Positions 1 to 5,882 are shown, numbered from the stretch's first letter. The stretch is 6,396 nt of DNA from Lachnoclostridium sp. UBA1241 (GCA_002308955.1 DBWJ01000032.1:1-6396); one strand, 5' to 3'. Translations and numbers: made by a program. Notes: generated from the sequence alone by a model not told the origin.

Positions 1-42
1 CGAAATGACAGAAACATTTCAAACGAATCTTCAAGTTTGTTT

Positions 43-64
43 CACTATTCAGTTTTCAAGGTTC
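43..64 (-). promoter_or_regulatory. boxA/boxC-like rRNA antitermination element
   Basis: The minus strand reads GGAACCTTGAAAACTGAATA followed by GTG. The core CTTGAAAACTGAATA closely resembles the conserved block in rRNA leaders and 16S-23S spacers of Bacillus and Clostridia (TGTTCTTTGAAAACT in B. subtilis), where NusB/S10-type antitermination factors are thought to load. The first part, the boxA proper, departs from that consensus. The match was recalled from memory, not found by a search. Confidence 0.6.
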
Positions 65-66
65 CC

Positions 67-98
67 GCTGAAAAAAACGCTCCCTTTGGGGCGTCAGC
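67..98 (-). terminator. Terminator-like or stabilising hairpin at the start of the rRNA-type leader
   Basis: On the minus strand CGCCCC (93-88) pairs with GGGAGCG (84-78), leaving one bulged A and an AAA triloop. Seven T residues (77-71) follow, which is the form of an intrinsic terminator. Outside this, GCTGA (98-94) can pair with TCAGC (71-67), so the transcript can form one long hairpin with the U-run bulged out. The predicted transcription start lies near 98, so the hairpin would be the first thing transcribed. It may be an attenuator overcome by antitermination, or a 5' stabilising structure. The sequence alone does not decide. Confidence 0.5.
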
Positions 99-105
99 AA
101 AAGTG

Positions 106-134
106 ATTATAACACCGCACATAGGCAATGTCAA
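106..134 (-). promoter_or_regulatory. Perfect-consensus sigma-A promoter with extended -10
   Basis: On the minus strand TTGACA (134-129) is followed by a 17-base spacer and TATAAT (111-106). The spacer ends in TGT, which supplies an extended -10 TGn motif. Both hexamers are exact consensus at the optimal spacing, as is typical of stable-RNA promoters and rare for protein genes. Transcription would start around 98-100 and proceed towards position 1. A start at the G at 98 would fit the GTP-initiating rRNA promoters known in Bacillus, but this is inference. Confidence 0.85.
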
Positions 135-138
135 CAAC

Positions 139-157
139 TATTTTTATCTTTTTTTAA
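139..157 (-). promoter_or_regulatory. A/T tract resembling an UP element
   Basis: Just upstream of the -35 at 129-134, the minus strand carries two A-runs (seven and five As) separated by GAT. Such A-tracts at about -40 to -60 bind the RNA polymerase alpha C-terminal domain at rRNA promoters. The call rests on composition and position only. Confidence 0.5.
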
Positions 158-236
158 GCGTATTTTCAGCCCGTTTTTCCACCACAATATATTGTTCTTT
201 TTCCTTATATATAACCACAAGAGAGCATCGCTCCGG

Positions 237-269
237 AAACGAAAACTCCCCGGTTCTGCACCGGGGAGT
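237..269 (-). terminator. Intrinsic terminator of the dnaX-to-aldolase operon
   Basis: A perfect 10-bp inverted repeat (245-254 with 260-269, arms ACTCCCCGGT and ACCGGGGAGT) encloses a five-base loop. On the minus strand it is followed by an interrupted T-tract reading TTTTCGTTT. It lies 33 bases after the aldolase stop codon. On the plus strand there is no T-run after the stem, so it acts in the minus direction. It separates this operon from the strong promoter at 106-134. Confidence 0.85.
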
Positions 270-301
270 AAAAACGCGACTTCACATTTGCCGCAATCGC
301 C

Positions 302-1264
302 CTACCATCTTGCAAGATGAACGGCAAATCCGCCGAAATCCTGTTTCAGATAAATCAGCTTGATCTTACCTGCTTCATCAAGCATGATCGAGCTCTCGTC
401 GAGTTCGATTCCGTTCCGCTTAAGGTACGCGATTGCGCGGTCCATATCCTTGGTGGCAACGGCGATATGACCGAGCCGGCCTTCGCCGTTGTACTTCATA
501 ACCTCAACTCCGGATCCGCAGAAATAGGAAATCGGAATCTCATGAATGTCAAATCCGAAGACGGTCGCAAAAAGGTTCGCGGTTTTCTTCGCTTCAGCCT
601 CATCCGCCGAATTGATACCGATATGCTTTACGCCGAAGCCAAGCATTCCGGACACCGCCTCACGCGTCAGCTTCGTAATGCCTTCGAAATCGCCCGCGTT
701 GATCATGTCGCTCTTTACCATCCAGCTGCCGCCGCAGGCAAGTACCTTATTGAAGGACAGATAGCTGTTCAGGTTGGAGGCGTTGATCCCGCCGGTGGGC
801 ATAAACTTCAGGCTGCCATAAGGCGCGGACATCGCCTTGATCATCGCGAGGCCGCCGCTTGCTTCCGCGGGGAAAAATTTGACGACGTCAAGCCCCAGGG
901 AAAGCGCCTGCTCAATCTGGGACGGATTATTAACGCCGGGAACGATCGGAACGCCGATGCTCTTACAATAGGAAACAACTTCCGGATTCAGTCCGGGGCT
1001 TACTATGAACCGCGCGCCGGCCTGAACCGCCGCATCCACCTGCGCGGTCGTAAGCACAGTTCCCGCGCCTACAAGCATATCGGGATAAGACTTGCACATT
1101 GCGGCAATCGCCTCGCCGGCAGCATCGGTACGGAACGTCACCTCCGCTATGGGAAGTCCGCCGTCGCAGAGTGCCTTCGCAAGCGGCACCGCATCGGACG
1201 CGCGGTCAATCTTCACCACGGGAATAATTCCGAGGTCGTGAAACTGTTTCATAATGTCATTCAT
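302..1264 (-). CDS. eda: KDPG/KHG aldolase fused to a C-terminal VOC (glyoxalase-fold) domain
   Basis: 320 residues. Residues 1-205 form a class I KDPG/KHG aldolase (TIM barrel, Eda family), which splits 2-keto-3-deoxy-6-phosphogluconate to pyruvate and glyceraldehyde 3-phosphate and may also act on 4-hydroxy-2-oxoglutarate. Visible signatures are EVTFRT with E41 and R45 (general base and carboxylate contact in the family), GAGT (66-69), SPG (89-91), VVKFFPAE with the predicted Schiff-base lysine K129, and PTGGI (156-160). Residues 211-320 resemble one VOC module: KHIGIN (H214), VEVM (E254), GHIAVA (H266) and FAVHLARW (H316). Ordinary Eda proteins are about 205-215 residues, so the extra domain is a fusion. 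The ATG has a GAAGGAG site seven bases upstream. The gene lies 30 bases after cvpA and is last in the operon. The aldolase call is firm. What the VOC domain does is unknown; it might modify substrate range, bind a ligand, or be structural. Confidence 0.93.
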   Translation of the reverse strand: MNDIMKQFHDLGIIPVVKIDRASDAVPLAKALCDGGLPIAEVTFRTDAAGEAIAAMCKSYPDMLVGAGTVLTTAQVDAAVQAGARFIVSPGLNPEVVSYCKSIGVPIVPGVNNPSQIEQALSLGLDVVKFFPAEASGGLAMIKAMSAPYGSLKFMPTGGINASNLNSYLSFNKVLACGGSWMVKSDMINAGDFEGITKLTREAVSGMLGFGVKHIGINSADEAEAKKTANLFATVFGFDIHEIPISYFCGSGVEVMKYNGEGRLGHIAVATKDMDRAIAYLKRNGIELDESSIMLDEAGKIKLIYLKQDFGGFAVHLARW

Positions 1265-1294
1265 TGTAAAGCTCCTTCAAAAAACTGTTATTAC

Positions 1295-1993
1295 TTATTT
1301 AAATTTCGCCGACAGGTACGAGAAGCCGCCGTTCAGCGGATTGTTGTCAAACCAGAACTTAAGAACCGAATTCTCCTCAATCGCGGTAAGCATCTTCTGT
1401 CCGGCCGGCAGGTTCGAAAGCGCCGTAACCAGAACAAAGAACAGAAGCACGATGCACGCTCCGAGAATCAGCCCGACCGTCATTCCGGCAAGCCGGTTCG
1501 CGGCACGAAGCCCGGGCACCTTGTCGATCAGGTTGAGGGCGTGGAACATCATAAACACGATCAGCCATACGATGAGAAATACGACGAGATACACGACCGC
1601 CTGCAGAACGATCATGGCCATCGACGTTGCCAGATAGTCCTTCGCGTCGTCCGCGCCGATCTTCTCATAGTTCTCCGTTGTATTAAAGAACGAAATCTCT
1701 TCGCGGATGGACTCCGGAATGTGAAGATTGTCAAGAATCTCCTCGGATATCGTCTTGTCAAAATGGATCTCGTCCAGTTTCAGTGTCGTGACGACCTTCT
1801 CCTTAATGCGCCCGACCGTCGCCGAGTCTTCCTTTACAACGATCTTCGAAACCATCGGCGCGATCGCCGCCGTCAGCACCAAAGCGAGGGCAAATGCCAC
1901 AAGATGGTATAGCATTTTCACCACGCCGAGTTTTAAACCGATAAGCCCTAAGGCCACAAGTACAGCAAAACACGAAATTACAACCCAGTTCAT
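1295..1993 (-). CDS. cvpA: CvpA family membrane protein
   Basis: 232 residues with about four hydrophobic helices, near residues 3-22, 27-47, 122-152 (long, perhaps a tight pair) and 171-193. A charged loop (about 50-120) lies between helices 2 and 3. The motif VPGLRAANRLAGMTVGLILG (159-178) matches the conserved CvpA/colicin V production family stretch around the last helix. Family members are integral inner-membrane proteins linked to colicin V export in E. coli and to envelope stress; no biochemical activity is established. The ATG has a GGGAGG site with a six-base spacer. It starts 24 bases after the DUF5711-like gene, which suggests co-translation and possibly a shared membrane role. The family call is confident. 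The function is not known. Confidence 0.85.
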   Translation of the reverse strand: MNWVVISCFAVLVALGLIGLKLGVVKMLYHLVAFALALVLTAAIAPMVSKIVVKEDSATVGRIKEKVVTTLKLDEIHFDKTISEEILDNLHIPESIREEISFFNTTENYEKIGADDAKDYLATSMAMIVLQAVVYLVVFLIVWLIVFMMFHALNLIDKVPGLRAANRLAGMTVGLILGACIVLLFFVLVTALSNLPAGQKMLTAIEENSVLKFWFDNNPLNGGFSYLSAKFK

Positions 1994-2017
1994 AATGTCC
2001 CTCCCTTCAAAGAAATA

Positions 2018-3157
2018 CTACTTTTCTCCCACCAGCCGGACACGCTCCAAAAAGGTGTCCCCGACAAATACAAATTCGTTCACGCCGTCAATCGTCGCGA
2101 CGTAACGCAGGTCTCTCTTCATTTCAATCTGAATCTTATCCTTGCCGCCCACACGGTAGATGTACAGCTCGGAATCGTTGAAAAGAATCGCATCCTTTCC
2201 GGAGAAGCTGAATTCGGAATAGCCCTCCATGATGCTCTTCTCGTCAAGAAGCTTGCCGTCCTTGCCGTAGATGCGGACTATATAGTTTCCGCCTTTTGCA
2301 TTGCTCTCCACGATTATTCCGATGTACTGGTCGGAGCAGGCGACCGTCTTGATCGGCTCCTCCACCTTAATGTCGTGCTTGAGATCCGCGATCTCTTCCA
2401 TATCGTAAATCCGGAATCCCGCATCGCCAAATGCCACAACCGTATCGTTGTCGGTAAATTCCACATCGGCGATCATCTCATCCTTGAAAATCTGCACCGC
2501 AACGAGACCGTCTACGTAGTTTCCGCCGACGTCGCCGAAGTTATAGAAGGAAAGCTGCGTCTGCAGATGCTCCTCCTTAAACGAGGCAAATGCAGTAACC
2601 AGTTTGCTGCCGTCGTTGGAAAGCGCGATGTCCACCGGGAAACCGCTCGTCGCAACAAGCGTGCTCATCGCTACGAGGGTGCTTCCATCCGCCTTATATA
2701 GCTGAATATAGTCCTCAGAGCCGTTATTCATCCAGACCGCGGTCACGCCCTGGGACGCCACCTGAACCTTCACAATCGGATACGCGGTGGTAACCATCGA
2801 AACCGTACCGTTCGGATCGAGGATGACGAGGGATTTGCCGCCGATCTCGCCGATTGCCGCCGAATTGCCGCACGTATCGCCGCTTGGCTTATTCATGTTG
2901 TACGGAACTGTCACGACCGACTTGCCCTTGACCGTAACAATCTCGGCGCCGTCACGCGTATAACGGAACACGCCCTTCGCCGACGGAAGATAATGCACCT
3001 CCGAGGTTTCGGAGAATTCCGTCGCCTTGCCGATTACGTCGAAGTTCATGTAGGTTCGATTGTTTTTGTTCCGCCTTGCGATAAATATCATAAGGAAAAT
3101 CAGCAAAACCGCTGCCCCGATACCGCCGGCGATAATCTGCCATTTATACTTCTTCAT
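2018..3157 (-). CDS. DUF5711-like membrane-anchored beta-rich protein
   Basis: 379 residues from the ATG at 3157 (MKKYKWQ...). One N-terminal transmembrane anchor (about 8-27) is flanked by basic residues on both sides (KKYK before, RRNKNNR after), with no obvious signal cleavage site or lipobox. The rest is soluble and rich in short beta-strands, with recurring blocks such as VVAFGDAGFRIYDME and AILFNDSELYIYRVGG, suggesting a beta-propeller-like fold. I place it in the DUF5711 family, known from Clostridia, by its architecture and position beside cvpA; this is from memory. It starts 10 bases after the recR stop. The Shine-Dalgarno is weak (AGG about nine bases upstream), so translation may depend on coupling to recR. 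A longer reading from a TTG at 3190 would overlap recR and has no ribosome binding site. It is probably a surface or membrane-associated partner of unknown role; orientation is not certain. Confidence 0.75.
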   Translation of the reverse strand: MKKYKWQIIAGGIGAAVLLIFLMIFIARRNKNNRTYMNFDVIGKATEFSETSEVHYLPSAKGVFRYTRDGAEIVTVKGKSVVTVPYNMNKPSGDTCGNSAAIGEIGGKSLVILDPNGTVSMVTTAYPIVKVQVASQGVTAVWMNNGSEDYIQLYKADGSTLVAMSTLVATSGFPVDIALSNDGSKLVTAFASFKEEHLQTQLSFYNFGDVGGNYVDGLVAVQIFKDEMIADVEFTDNDTVVAFGDAGFRIYDMEEIADLKHDIKVEEPIKTVACSDQYIGIIVESNAKGGNYIVRIYGKDGKLLDEKSIMEGYSEFSFSGKDAILFNDSELYIYRVGGKDKIQIEMKRDLRYVATIDGVNEFVFVGDTFLERVRLVGEK

Positions 3158-3167
3158 TCCACAAAAC

Positions 3168-3764
3168 CTATAATTCTCTTCGTCCCTCAAGCGCGCGAAG
3201 AAGCGTCACTTCATCGATGTATTCCAGATCGCCCCCCACGGGAACGCCGTTCGCGATACGCGTCACGCGGATGCCCGTCGGCTTAATCAGACGGCTTATA
3301 TACATGGCCGTCGCTTCGCCTTCCACGCCGGAATTGGTCGCGATGATGACTTCGTCCACATCTCCCTCGAGCCGGACCATCAGTTCCTTAAGTTTAATGT
3401 CCGCAGGACCGATGCCGAGCATCGGAGAGATTGCGCCGTGCAATACATGATAAACCCCGTGATACTGTCCGGTCTTTTCGTAGGCCGCCAGATCCCGCGG
3501 GTTCTCCACGACCATAATCACCTTATGGTCGCGCTTTGCGCTGCTGCATATGGGACACTCGTCCCGGTCGGTCAGGGTGAAACAGGTCTTGCAGTACTTG
3601 ACGTTGTTGCGCGCCTCAAGCACGGCTTCCGTCAGCTTCTCCACCTGCTCCTTCGGTTGGTTGATCAGGAAAAACGCGAGACGCTGCGCCGATTTCGTTC
3701 CGATTCCCGGAAGCCGGCCCAGCTCCGCAATTAACCTGCTGATATGTTCACTGTAGTATTCCAT
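3168..3764 (-). CDS. recR: Recombination mediator protein RecR
   Basis: 198 residues, the usual RecR length. RecR forms ring-shaped oligomers that act with RecO (and RecF) to load RecA on SSB-coated gaps during recombinational repair in the cytoplasm. Domains in order: a helix-hairpin-helix DNA-binding motif LPGIGTKSAQRLA (18-30); a C4 zinc finger with C58, C61, C70 and C73; a Toprim domain starting at VMVVENPRDL-like sequence (83-92, acidic E87) and including GAISPMLGIGP (110-120) and ATNSGVEGEATA (142-153); and the C-terminal segment RIANGVPVGGDLEYIDEVTL. All key residues are present. The ATG at 3764 is preceded by AGGGG with an unusually short three-base gap. The long 89-base gap from ybaB contains a tandem repeat. 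The family places recR directly after dnaX and ybaB in many Gram-positive and Gram-negative genomes, as here. Confidence 0.97.
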   Translation of the reverse strand: MEYYSEHISRLIAELGRLPGIGTKSAQRLAFFLINQPKEQVEKLTEAVLEARNNVKYCKTCFTLTDRDECPICSSAKRDHKVIMVVENPRDLAAYEKTGQYHGVYHVLHGAISPMLGIGPADIKLKELMVRLEGDVDEVIIATNSGVEGEATAMYISRLIKPTGIRVTRIANGVPVGGDLEYIDEVTLLRALEGRREL

Positions 3765-3801
3765 CTTCCCCTGCCTGTCTTTGCAGCGTAATCATTGTGA
3801 C

Positions 3802-3853
3802 TGCCGTAGCAGCGCGGCATCTGCCGAGTGCCGTAGCAGTGTGGCATTTGCCG
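3802..3853. repeat. Degenerate 27-base tandem repeat in the ybaB-recR gap
   Basis: Two 25-base copies (3802-3826 and 3829-3853), each followed by two bases, give a period of 27. They match at 22 of 25 positions, and all three differences (3813/3840, 3815/3842, 3821/3848) are C/T transitions. The second copy ends one base before the ybaB stop codon. The unit contains TGCCG at both ends and CGGCA or TGGCA inside, allowing several mutually exclusive short hairpins. No U-tract follows, so it does not look like a terminator. It could be a member of a dispersed repeat family or a leader structure for recR. Confidence 0.85.
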
Positions 3854-4216
3854 TCAGAACAAGCCGCCGAGGCCGCCGAATCCGCCGAGACCGCCGGCGA
3901 TGTCATTCATCATCTCAGCACTCTCCGCCTCCATGCTGCGAAGCGCCTCGTTGGTTGCCGTCATGATCAGATCCTGGAGCATCTCAACATCGTCCGGATC
4001 CACTACGTCGGGAGAAATCTCGATTCCGACAATCTCCTTCTGACCGGATACGCGCACCTTAACGGCTCCGCCGCCCGAACTTGCCTCCCAGATCTTCTCC
4101 TCGAGTTCCTTCTGCTTTTCTTCCATCTGGCGCTGCATCTTCTGCGCCTGCTTCATAAGGTTGTTCATGTTTCCGGGCATCATTCCGCCGTTGAAACCGC
4201 CGCCTCTTTTTGCCAT
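3854..4216 (-). CDS. ybaB: YbaB/EbfC family nucleoid-associated protein
   Basis: 120 residues, slightly longer than the family's usual 100-110 because of a glycine- and methionine-rich head (3-17) and a glycine-rich tail (108-120). YbaB/EbfC proteins are small dimeric DNA-binding proteins shaped like tweezers, associated with nucleoid organisation and with DnaX-RecR-linked functions. Family features seen: a long N-terminal amphipathic helix MNNLMKQAQKMQRQMEEKQK (17-36), the ASSGGGAVKVRVSGQKEI block (45-62), and IEISPDVVDPDDVEMLQDLI (65-84) followed by a helix. The ATG at 4216 is three bases after the dnaX stop, and its GGAGG site (eight-base spacer) lies inside the dnaX end, so translational coupling is likely. 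The glycine-rich tail is typical of many homologues and likely disordered. Confidence 0.94.
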   Translation of the reverse strand: MAKRGGGFNGGMMPGNMNNLMKQAQKMQRQMEEKQKELEEKIWEASSGGGAVKVRVSGQKEIVGIEISPDVVDPDDVEMLQDLIMTATNEALRSMEAESAEMMNDIAGGLGGFGGLGGLF

Positions 4217-4219
4217 TTT

Positions 4220-5794
4220 CTAGTCCTCCGTAACCTGAATTTTCATATTTTTGATCCGCTCGTTGAGGACCGTGATGTCCGTGAGTTTGGACTTCGACTC
4301 TCCCTCTTCCAGCATCTTCAACTCAACTTCGATATTCACCTTTACCAGGGAGGCGATCAGCGATACGAGCTTCGCCTTCTTCTCATCGGTATTCATGAGC
4401 CGGTAATCGGTATTGTTATCAAACAGAAGCAGTAACTTGTTGCCGCCTTCCGTCATGCTCGGCGTACAGCTTAACAGGCTCAGTCTTCCGGGCTGCGGGT
4501 ACTGCCGGACGATTCCCTTCCAGTCTTCCGCAATCTTTCGGATGTCCTCCGGAAGCGCCTTCGGAATCTCCTCTTCAACTTCCTCCGGTGCGGGCTCTTC
4601 GCTCTGCTCCGCCTTCGGGAGGGCTACGCCGTTCTTTCGAAGGCTTTCCACCTCTGCCTCTAAAACGCGGACGCGGTCATAAAGCGCATTGTCCGTGGTG
4701 TCCATCTGCGGCCGGCAGAGTCTTATGAATTCCATCTCCACGATGACCCGCTTCTGCGTCGCGTAGCGAAGCCGGTTCGAAAGCTCGCAGCATACGGCAA
4801 TATACCGCATCAGGCAGTTCGGGTCGAATACCTTCGCTTCGTGGGTAAGCATCTCCATCTGCTCGCCGGAAACCTCCAAAACCTCGCTCAGGTCCTCCCC
4901 GCCGGTAGCAAGGAGCAGATTTCGCATATACCACGTAAAATCCACAACGAACCGCGACAGCTCGCGTCCCGCCACAACCATCTCGTCAAGGAGGTGGATG
5001 CACTCGGTAACCTTTCCGTCCCGGACATACCGTAGCATCCGTCCGAACACTTCGATGTCCACCGTGCCGAGAATGTTCAGCACCCGGTCGTAGGTCAGTT
5101 CCTGTTTATAGTAAAACGATACGCAGCGCTCCAGTAAACTCAGCGCGTCACGCATGGATCCGTCGGCAACCTTCGCGACGTAATGCATCGCACGTTCCTC
5201 GGCCGTAACGCCTTCCCGCTCGCAGAGATCCATGAGCCGGTCCGCGATGGTCTCAATGCGGATCCGCCGGAAATCATACCGCTGGCACCGCGACAGGATC
5301 GTAATCGGAATCTTGTGCACCTCGGTGGTCGCGAGGATAAATACGACATACGACGGCGGTTCCTCAAGCGTCTTTAGAAGGGCGTTGAACGCGCCCGGCG
5401 AAAGCATGTGCACCTCGTCGATGATATAGACGCGGTACTTTCCTTCGGTAGGCGAATACCGCACCTCATCAACAATCTCACGGATATTCTCGACGCCGTT
5501 GTTGCTGGCCGCGTCGATTTCTATCACGTTCATCGAGCTTCCGGCTGCGATTGCCTTACAAACCGCGCATTCGTTGCACGGATTGCCGTCCTTTGGATTC
5601 TCGCAGTTAATGGCCTTTGCGAAAATCTTCGCAACCGACGTCTTACCGGTTCCTCTTGTCCCGCAGAAAAGATACGCATGGCCGATCCGGTCGGACAGAA
5701 TCTGATTCCGAAGCGTCCGAACAATATCGTCCTGCCCCTTGACTTCCGAAAACGTATCCGGGCGAAATTTTCGATACAGTGCCGTGTAAGCCAT
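4220..5794 (-). CDS. dnaX: DNA polymerase III subunit gamma/tau
   Basis: 524 residues. DnaX is the ATPase of the clamp-loader complex, which loads the sliding clamp at replication forks. The AAA+ module (about 1-215) shows YRKFRP (7-12), Walker A GTRGTGKT (45-52), zinc-binding C64, C73, C76 and C79, Walker B IIDEVH (124-129), sensor-1 LATTE (154-158), the SRC arginine-finger motif (168-170) and the sensor-2 region GSMRDALSLLE (R215). The collar domain follows to about 360, then a coiled-coil-like segment (371-388), an acidic proline-rich linker (395-415) and a tau-specific C-terminal domain. The chosen ATG at 5794 has AAGGAG with a five-base gap and begins with the family N-terminus MAYTALYRKFRP. 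A longer in-frame start at 5866 lies within the upstream terminator and is rejected. No A-rich slippery site like the E. coli frameshift signal is evident, so a separate short gamma form is not predicted. First gene of the operon. Confidence 0.97.
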   Translation of the reverse strand: MAYTALYRKFRPDTFSEVKGQDDIVRTLRNQILSDRIGHAYLFCGTRGTGKTSVAKIFAKAINCENPKDGNPCNECAVCKAIAAGSSMNVIEIDAASNNGVENIREIVDEVRYSPTEGKYRVYIIDEVHMLSPGAFNALLKTLEEPPSYVVFILATTEVHKIPITILSRCQRYDFRRIRIETIADRLMDLCEREGVTAEERAMHYVAKVADGSMRDALSLLERCVSFYYKQELTYDRVLNILGTVDIEVFGRMLRYVRDGKVTECIHLLDEMVVAGRELSRFVVDFTWYMRNLLLATGGEDLSEVLEVSGEQMEMLTHEAKVFDPNCLMRYIAVCCELSNRLRYATQKRVIVEMEFIRLCRPQMDTTDNALYDRVRVLEAEVESLRKNGVALPKAEQSEEPAPEEVEEEIPKALPEDIRKIAEDWKGIVRQYPQPGRLSLLSCTPSMTEGGNKLLLLFDNNTDYRLMNTDEKKAKLVSLIASLVKVNIEVELKMLEEGESKSKLTDITVLNERIKNMKIQVTED

Positions 5795-5825
5795 GCCTGC
5801 TCCTTTTAGGACATTATTCGGAATA

Positions 5826-5854
5826 ATTGTATCATATCCCCGCATAAAAAACAA
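5826..5854 (-). promoter_or_regulatory. Promoter of the dnaX operon
   Basis: On the minus strand TTGTTT (5854-5849) and TACAAT (5831-5826) are separated by 17 bases, and TGA directly before the -10 supplies an extended -10. Transcription would begin about 5819-5820, giving a leader of about 25 bases before the dnaX ATG, with the ribosome binding site at 5800-5805. The -35 hexamer lies in the T-tract of the groEL terminator. Confidence 0.7.
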
Positions 5855-5882
5855 CTGCTCCCGCATCGTTAGCGGGAGCAGT
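5846..5882 (-). terminator. Intrinsic terminator of the groEL transcription unit
   Basis: A perfect 11-bp inverted repeat (5854-5864 with 5872-5882, arm ACTGCTCCCGC) encloses a seven-base loop. On the minus strand it is followed by TTGTTTTTT. It lies 40 bases beyond the groEL stop codon. The stem is GC-rich at the loop end, a strong classical terminator in the minus direction. Confidence 0.93.

Larger units (their letters stand above)
1..98 (-). promoter_or_regulatory. rRNA-operon-type leader running off the left edge
   Basis: This is the transcribed leader downstream of the promoter at 106-134, read on the minus strand towards position 1. It holds a terminator-like hairpin (67-98), a sequence resembling the antitermination element of Firmicutes rRNA leaders (43-64), and a weak stem in which CAAAC at 39-35 can pair with GTTTG at 24-20, flanked by GAAA (43-40) and TTTC (14-11). 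There is no credible ORF on the minus strand here. Similar leaders precede 16S rRNA genes, so I infer that a 16S gene starts beyond the window edge. No mature rRNA sequence is visible, so this is inference from promoter strength plus the leader motif. A tRNA or other stable RNA unit is the alternative. Confidence 0.6.

Noticed and set aside
37..363. Plus-strand open frame of 108 codons at the left edge
   Set aside because: It runs against the promoter, leader and operon terminator, has no ribosome binding site and shows no protein-like pattern.
317..1912. Long plus-strand open frame of 531 codons opposite the aldolase and cvpA genes
   Set aside because: It is antisense to two clear minus-strand genes, spans their gap, has no recognisable domain and is rich in Arg/His as expected of a shadow frame in GC-moderate DNA.
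3158..3190. Longer DUF5711-like start from a TTG at 3190
   Set aside because: It overlaps the end of recR, has no Shine-Dalgarno, and adds residues before a normal start of the membrane anchor.
3802..3853. CRISPR-like array or terminator in the ybaB-recR gap
   Set aside because: There are only two copies with a two-base separation and no spacers, so it is not CRISPR. No T-run follows either hairpin, so it is not an intrinsic terminator.
3797..4435. Plus-strand open frame of 212 codons across the ybaB-recR repeat
   Set aside because: It is antisense to ybaB and dnaX, with no domain. The repeat residues in it simply reflect the 27-base period.
4220..5794. Programmed frameshift in dnaX producing a short gamma form
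   Set aside because: No A-AAA-AAG-type heptamer followed by a hairpin was found in the linker region. The A-run near the 3' end (around 4245-4252) is too close to the stop to matter.
5795..5866. Longer dnaX start giving 24 extra N-terminal residues
   Set aside because: This ATG lies in the groEL terminator loop and upstream of the dnaX promoter. The family N-terminus and a good ribosome binding site support 5794.
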